Of a DNA stretch of 12,194 bases, positions 8,359 to 12,194 are shown in pieces. Source of the DNA: Saccoglossus kowalevskii. Taxonomy: Eukaryota > Hemichordata > Enteropneusta > Harrimaniidae. The notes below the pieces were generated by a model, which worked only from the letters and a program-made list of their open reading frames with translations, made no database searches and was not told where the DNA came from. The stretch lies in contig NW_003156745.1 in the NCBI RefSeq assembly GCF_000003605.2, positions 165,586 to 177,779 on the forward strand, written 5' to 3'. Both the position numbers and the translations under genes were made by a program. Each line of letters starts with the position of its first letter. Position 1 is the stretch's first letter.

Positions 8359-9042
8359 GTAAGTAACTTTCCACTGAAAAAAAAAAAAAATTTTTTTTAT
8401 TTCTGACCCAGCTATTATTGCTGAGGCAAACAATGGGAATCAATATGTGCTTTCTTCAAGCCTAGATGAACTTGTATGTAGAATATATGGTGATCATACA
8501 TAAATCTAATGACCCTGTACTGACATTCAATCATTGTTGAGAATTTACATCTGGCATAAATATATTTAAAAAAAAAAAAAAAATTTGATATATAAATTGC
8601 AATAAATAAAAAAATTATTATACATCTAGCGCCTCAAAAAAATAGAGTTTGTTCATTTTTAATCAAATCTGCACTCATTTGAACATTATAAATTTCTGTA
8701 TACGTGTATAGGGTAAAATACAACACAGTTGGATTATTGAAGTTGCGTTTCTTTGTTTACATTGGACACAGAGGCACTATAGTGTTTAAAATAGAGATAT
8801 AATGGTCACTAAGCTCAAATATAACTCTACATGTTGCCATTTGGCGCTATAATCTCTCATTAATTTATTACTACAAAACATTATCAAAGAGATTACCTAA
8901 AAGTAATCTCATATTAATGAAAATAAGTTTTACAAAAGTTGGGGACAAAATTATTACAAAAGTTTTTTCTAGGATAAAGCTGGACATTTAAGTCCACTGT
9001 ATTAAACTCAGTATGTATATATTTTGTTTTTTTCAATTTCAG
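8359..9042 (+). other. Intron between exons b and c, AT-rich
   Basis: No gene is visible. It contains A/T homopolymer runs just after the donor (about 8378-8398) and near 8569-8583. A perfect 8-bp hairpin lies at 8889-8910 (GAGATTAC/GTAATCTC), with CATTAAT and ATTAATG further out; this may be a small decayed foldback element. The acceptor tract ends TTTTTTTCAATTTCAG at 9042. Confidence 0.7.
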
Positions 9043-9088
9043 GTCAAATGTCAAGCCTGTCTTGCTTTGAGAAATATGGCCTCAGATG
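9043..9088 (+). CDS. Vac8-like armadillo protein, short internal exon c
   Basis: A 46-base exon between a TTTCAG acceptor and a GTAGGT donor at 9089. It joins exon b in phase 0 and ends in phase 1. It encodes VKCQACLALRNMASD, the third helix of an armadillo repeat; VQCQAALALRNLASD-type sequence is the corresponding Vac8 signature. The exon is small enough to be missed by automatic gene finders, but both splice sites and both junction phases fit. Confidence 0.88.
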
Positions 9089-9581
9089 GTAGGTGTTATA
9101 CATGTATACTGTATCATCTCTGTGAAAAATTGTTACCATGATAACTTGAATCCAACATAAATAATCAGTTCATGTTTTTACACCACAATCAAGATATTGT
9201 TGGTTGTGTTGTTATTGTAAGGGATTGACATTAATTTTTAATATCGGCCACAGCCAAGAACAATAACTGTTTTATTATCCTAAAAAAGAACAACAGAAAA
9301 GTAAGCAAAGTAAAACAGAGCCAAAATGCCAACTTTTCAAGTTAGTCAAAATTAGCCATCAGTAGAGAAACGCATTTGAAATTATCATAAACAACAATCT
9401 GTTATGAAATCAGAGGCAAATAACACAAAAAAATGATGTCAGAGACAAGAAATATGCTGGGAGAAGCCGACATCAATATTTATCAAATGATCATGTGACC
9501 ACTTTTGACCAATAACATTGCCTGTCTTATACTCGAGTGATACTAATATGATATACTGGTACATTGTTTTGTGTTTATTAG
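9089..9581 (+). other. Intron between exons c and d
   Basis: AT-rich, with no gene, RNA gene or clear repeat recognised. It ends TTTATTAG at 9581. Confidence 0.7.
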
Positions 9582-9715
9582 ATGACAATCAAGTGTTGAT
9601 AGTTACTTTGGGTGTTTTGCCAAGTCTTTATAATATTATAAATAGTGGTATCAAAGATACATTGACTGCTGCTGTTGCTGTGCTCAGGAATCTGTCAATA
9701 CATAGAAAAAATGAG
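9582..9715 (+). CDS. Vac8-like armadillo protein, internal exon d
   Basis: The acceptor is TTATTAG and the donor is GTAAGG at 9716. G|AT across the splice restores Asp, giving ASDDNQVLIVTLGVLP. The exon encodes one armadillo repeat (VLPSLYNIINS...AAVAVLRNLSIHRKNE) and ends in phase 0. The CVRN-SIHPQNE-type ending of the equivalent fungal Vac8 repeat matches RNLSIHRKNE. The donor lies immediately upstream of a minisatellite whose units resemble it. Confidence 0.92.
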
Positions 9716-9846
9716 GTAAGGTGGGGGTCAGATCTCAAGCAATAAGGTCAGGGTTCACTCCTGTTTTAGGATATTAGAGATTGCATTTAATTGTGGATCA
9801 AGTAACTTAGATAAATACAAGTCCAAATTCATAAGACTTAAGCTAG

Positions 9847-10560
9847 GATCAACTGGAGACATTGGATATAGTAAAGTGGTGGTGGGATAAAACCTATGTA
9901 AGGTCAGGGCATCAACATAGGAGACATAAGGTATGGTGGGGGATATGGGATAAGCCCTGTGGGAGGTCAGGGTGTCAACATAGGAGACACTGAGTATGAT
10001 GGGGATGTTGTGGGATTAAACTTATGTAAGGTCAGGGGTTCAACATAGGAGACACTGAGTATGATGGGGATGTTGTGGGATTAAACCTATGTAAGGTCAG
10101 GGTGTCAACATAGGAGACACTGAGTATGATGGGGATGTTGTGGGATTAAACCTATGTAAGGTCAGGGTGTCAACATAGGAGACATTGGGTATGGTGGGGA
10201 AAAATCTATGTGAGGTTAGGTGGGTCAACATAGGAGACATTGTGTATGGTGAGGTTAGGTGGGTCAACATAGGAGACATTGTGTATGATCAGGGATATAT
10301 GATAAAACCTATGTAAGGTTGGGGGTCAACATAGGAGACACTGAGTATGATGAGGATGTTGTGGGATTAAACCTACCGGTATGTAAGGTCAGGGTGTCAA
10401 CATAGGAGACATTGTGTATGATCAGGGATGTATGATAAAACCTATGTAAGGTTGGGGTCAACATAGGAGACATTGGGTATGGTAGAAAGGTTACAAGAAG
10501 AAACCTTTGTGAGGTTAGGGATAATACCCATGCTAGATTAGGGGGGTCAACCATTGAGTA
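9847..10560 (+). repeat. Minisatellite, about 65-bp unit, 11-12 copies
   Basis: The core TCAACATAGGAGACA recurs at 9912, 9975, 10040, 10105, 10170, 10225, 10264, 10326, 10397 and 10458, with degenerate first (about 9850) and last (about 10545) copies. Four central units are exactly 65 bp and almost identical; outer units vary from 39 to 72 bp. Most units contain CTATGTAAGGT followed by CAGGG or TGGGG, and GATGTTGTGGGATTAAAC in the central ones. The array fills much of the intron between exons d and e. Minus-strand openings over it are repeat translation, not genes. Confidence 0.95.
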
Positions 10561-10862
10561 TTACAGGTATGCATGAAAGAAACCAGGTAAGGTGCAGTCA
10601 GGAATCCCATTTATATAGTCTGAGATAACTCCTATAATTACTATACCTAGATCAGGTGTCATAGGAAAAATTAGTAGAATGGTAAAAGGTTAGGGGATAT
10701 CTCCAGGTTCTAGGGTAATGATTTGAGAAATTTGCACAGGGTCATTCTTTAATTGAGGTGAAGTTTAAAATCAGTCATAATTTTATAATCTTCACTATAC
10801 GTCTTCTATAATGTGTTATAACCAATAAATTTCTTTAATGTTATTGTGCTTACTGTTGCTAG
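10561..10862 (+). other. Remaining intron up to exon e
   Basis: AT-rich sequence without features until the pyrimidine-rich acceptor TTACTGTTGCTAG ending at 10862. Confidence 0.7.
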
Positions 10863-10991
10863 GTTACGATTGTGAGAGAAGGTTTTATGCCAGAGATATG
10901 TCGAATATTACTTGATGCTGACAGTTTACCGGAAGCCAAATGTCATGCAGCGGGAACTATGCGTAACTTGGCAGCAGGTGAACAGATGAAG
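10863..10991 (+). CDS. Vac8-like armadillo protein, internal exon e
   Basis: 129 bases, phase 0 at both ends, with acceptor TTGCTAG and donor GTAAAG at 10992. It encodes one armadillo repeat: VTIVREGFMPEICRILL, then AKCHAAGTMRNLAAGEQMK. VQCHAISTLRNLAA is the matching Vac8 block. With exons a-d it makes about five consecutive repeats from the middle of the protein. The next exon should continue with the first helix of another repeat, but none is recognised before 12194. Confidence 0.92.
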
Positions 10992-11020
10992 GTAAAGTAG
11001 TATTTTCAAATTCCTTTTTT

Positions 11021-11695
11021 AGCTCCGCTGTTGACTTTGTCGAGCGGAGCTTATCATATGAGTGATTGTCCGTCGTCGTCCATGTCAACTTTTTACTTTT
11101 TCGACTTCTTCTTGAAAACTACAAGCCTGAATGCTTTGATACTTGGTGTATATGTACCTTGGGTAGACCTCTCTTAGATTTGTTCATTTCATAATGATAT
11201 CTTCAATTCTCTAATTTTAGTAAATATTTTTGTAATTTTTGCTAAAAAATGATATACGTTGATATATTCAACAGCAAGTCCAATTGCTTTGATGTTATCC
11301 ATATATGTACTACATGTGGACCTCTCTCAGATTTGTTCATTTCATGATGATATCTTCAATTCTCTGATTTTGCTGAATAATTTTGTCATTTTTTGGGAAA
11401 AGTGATATTTTCCAAAGTCTGATTGCTTTGATACTATACATATTGTTTATTTTCTAATGATATCTTCAGTTCTTTTTATTGAAATGTGCATTGCTAACAG
11501 TGGAGCTATCTCAGTCGAAAGGCTGCTTGTACTTTTTCAACTTTATGTAAAAAACCATAAGTCTGATTGCTTTGATACTTACTGTATATGTACCTTGAGT
11601 AGACCTCTCTTAGATTTGTTCATATTGTGATAATATCTTCAAATCTCTAATTGCATTGCTAACAGCGAAGCTACCTCAGTCTAGAGGCTGCTTGT
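11021..11695. repeat. Intronic repeat block with inverted ends and internal copies
   Basis: AGCTCCGCTGTT at 11021-11032 has inverted partners AACAGTGGAGCT at 11496-11507 and AACAGCGAAGCT at 11661-11672, so the block looks like a foldback or MITE-like element. AGCTCCGCT also pairs with AGCGGAGCT at 11043-11051. Inside are four diverged copies starting with TGCTTTGAT at 11132, 11285, 11424 and 11568, three of them continuing to GACCTCTCT-AGATTTGTTCAT. A 43-bp terminal segment occurs twice, at 11488-11530 and 11653-11695, with about five differences. There is no coding capacity. Confidence 0.75.
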
Positions 11696-12194
11696 CTAAT
11701 TATTTTATCTGTCACAATTAAAAAATGGGGACTCATTGATTAACCTTTGTGTGACAATTTGTGAGTCCATTTGTTTTTCTGTACAAAGGCGCTTGTATCT
11801 TGGTCATACCAGGACCAATCAGGTTCAAACTTACACACACTTCATACGTATTGTGATACATATGCAGTAAAATTAATTGCATGATGTGATTCAAGATGGC
11901 TGAATGGCGTCCATTTTTGTTCTAAAATTTAACCAAAATCATGCATTTTTGCCATTCAAAAACAGATCTCAGTTGTGTATGGACAGATTTTGTTAAAATT
12001 TAGAATTGTATTGATTATACACATCATGTTTGTTTTCAGATTGGACTCAAAATGGCCAACTGACAGCCATTTTGGTTGGGTGTATGCTTTTTCAGAGCAC
12101 AACTTATTATAAACATTGACATGCATAATTTATTACTGTAATAAGGTTAATTATTCACTGGGATTTAATTTTGCTTATTTCACTTACTGGAAAA
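11696..12194 (+). other. Intron sequence to window end, no gene seen
   Basis: AT-rich. It contains CAAGATGGCTGAATGG at about 11892-11907 and an inverted repeat AAAATGGC/GCCATTTT at 12049-12056 and 12066-12073, which look like part of another interspersed repeat. No further Vac8-like exon is recognised. Confidence 0.6.

Noticed and set aside
10097-10554. Minus-strand frames with repeated PMLT motifs
   Set aside because: They are translations of the minisatellite.
9716-10560. Minisatellite considered as a CRISPR array
   Set aside because: Units are contiguous and similar throughout, without unique spacers, and the context is a eukaryotic intron.

Overview
The window is eukaryotic, most likely from an invertebrate animal. 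Short armadillo-repeat exons are bounded by clean GT/AG splice sites and separated by AT-rich introns full of repeats. A DIRS-like tyrosine-recombinase retrotransposon lies beside them. The repeat content recalls marine invertebrates such as molluscs, but nothing here fixes the species.

Left half (about 1-6400). This part is visibly richer in G+C than the rest. It is a decayed DIRS-type retrotransposon on the minus strand, so its 5' end is at high coordinates and its 3' end runs off the left edge. Reading leftwards on the minus strand there is a probable 5' terminal/UTR region (about 5800-6395), a broken gag-like region (about 3880-5600), pol with the pre-RT domain and reverse transcriptase (about 2970-3850), an RNase H domain (about 2010-2605), and the tyrosine recombinase (about 270-1180). 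Every domain is split by frameshifts and stops. Between RNase H and the recombinase, about 800 bp of foreign sequence (about 1190-1985) carries the start of a RecQ-type helicase on the plus strand, with a promoter-like stretch upstream. It is also dead: Walker A is damaged, there is an in-frame stop and a likely frameshift, and it ends early.

Right half (about 6400-12194). This holds five consecutive exons (7202-7324, 8150-8358, 9043-9088, 9582-9715, 10863-10991) of a plus-strand gene for a Vac8-like armadillo-repeat protein. All splice phases join correctly, giving about 200 continuous residues from the middle of the protein. Both gene ends lie outside the window. The introns hold a near-perfect 160-bp tandem duplication of most of the first exon plus its 5' splice site, an 11-12 unit minisatellite of about 65 bp, and a repeat block with inverted termini. 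The DIRS element probably lies in an upstream intron, antisense to the gene, but the upstream exon is not visible.

The host gene is the only part that looks functional. The mobile-element genes are relics. I found no convincing new multigene system. The oddest structures are the RecQ fragment nested in the DIRS element, the exon duplication, and a minisatellite whose unit resembles the neighbouring 5' splice site.
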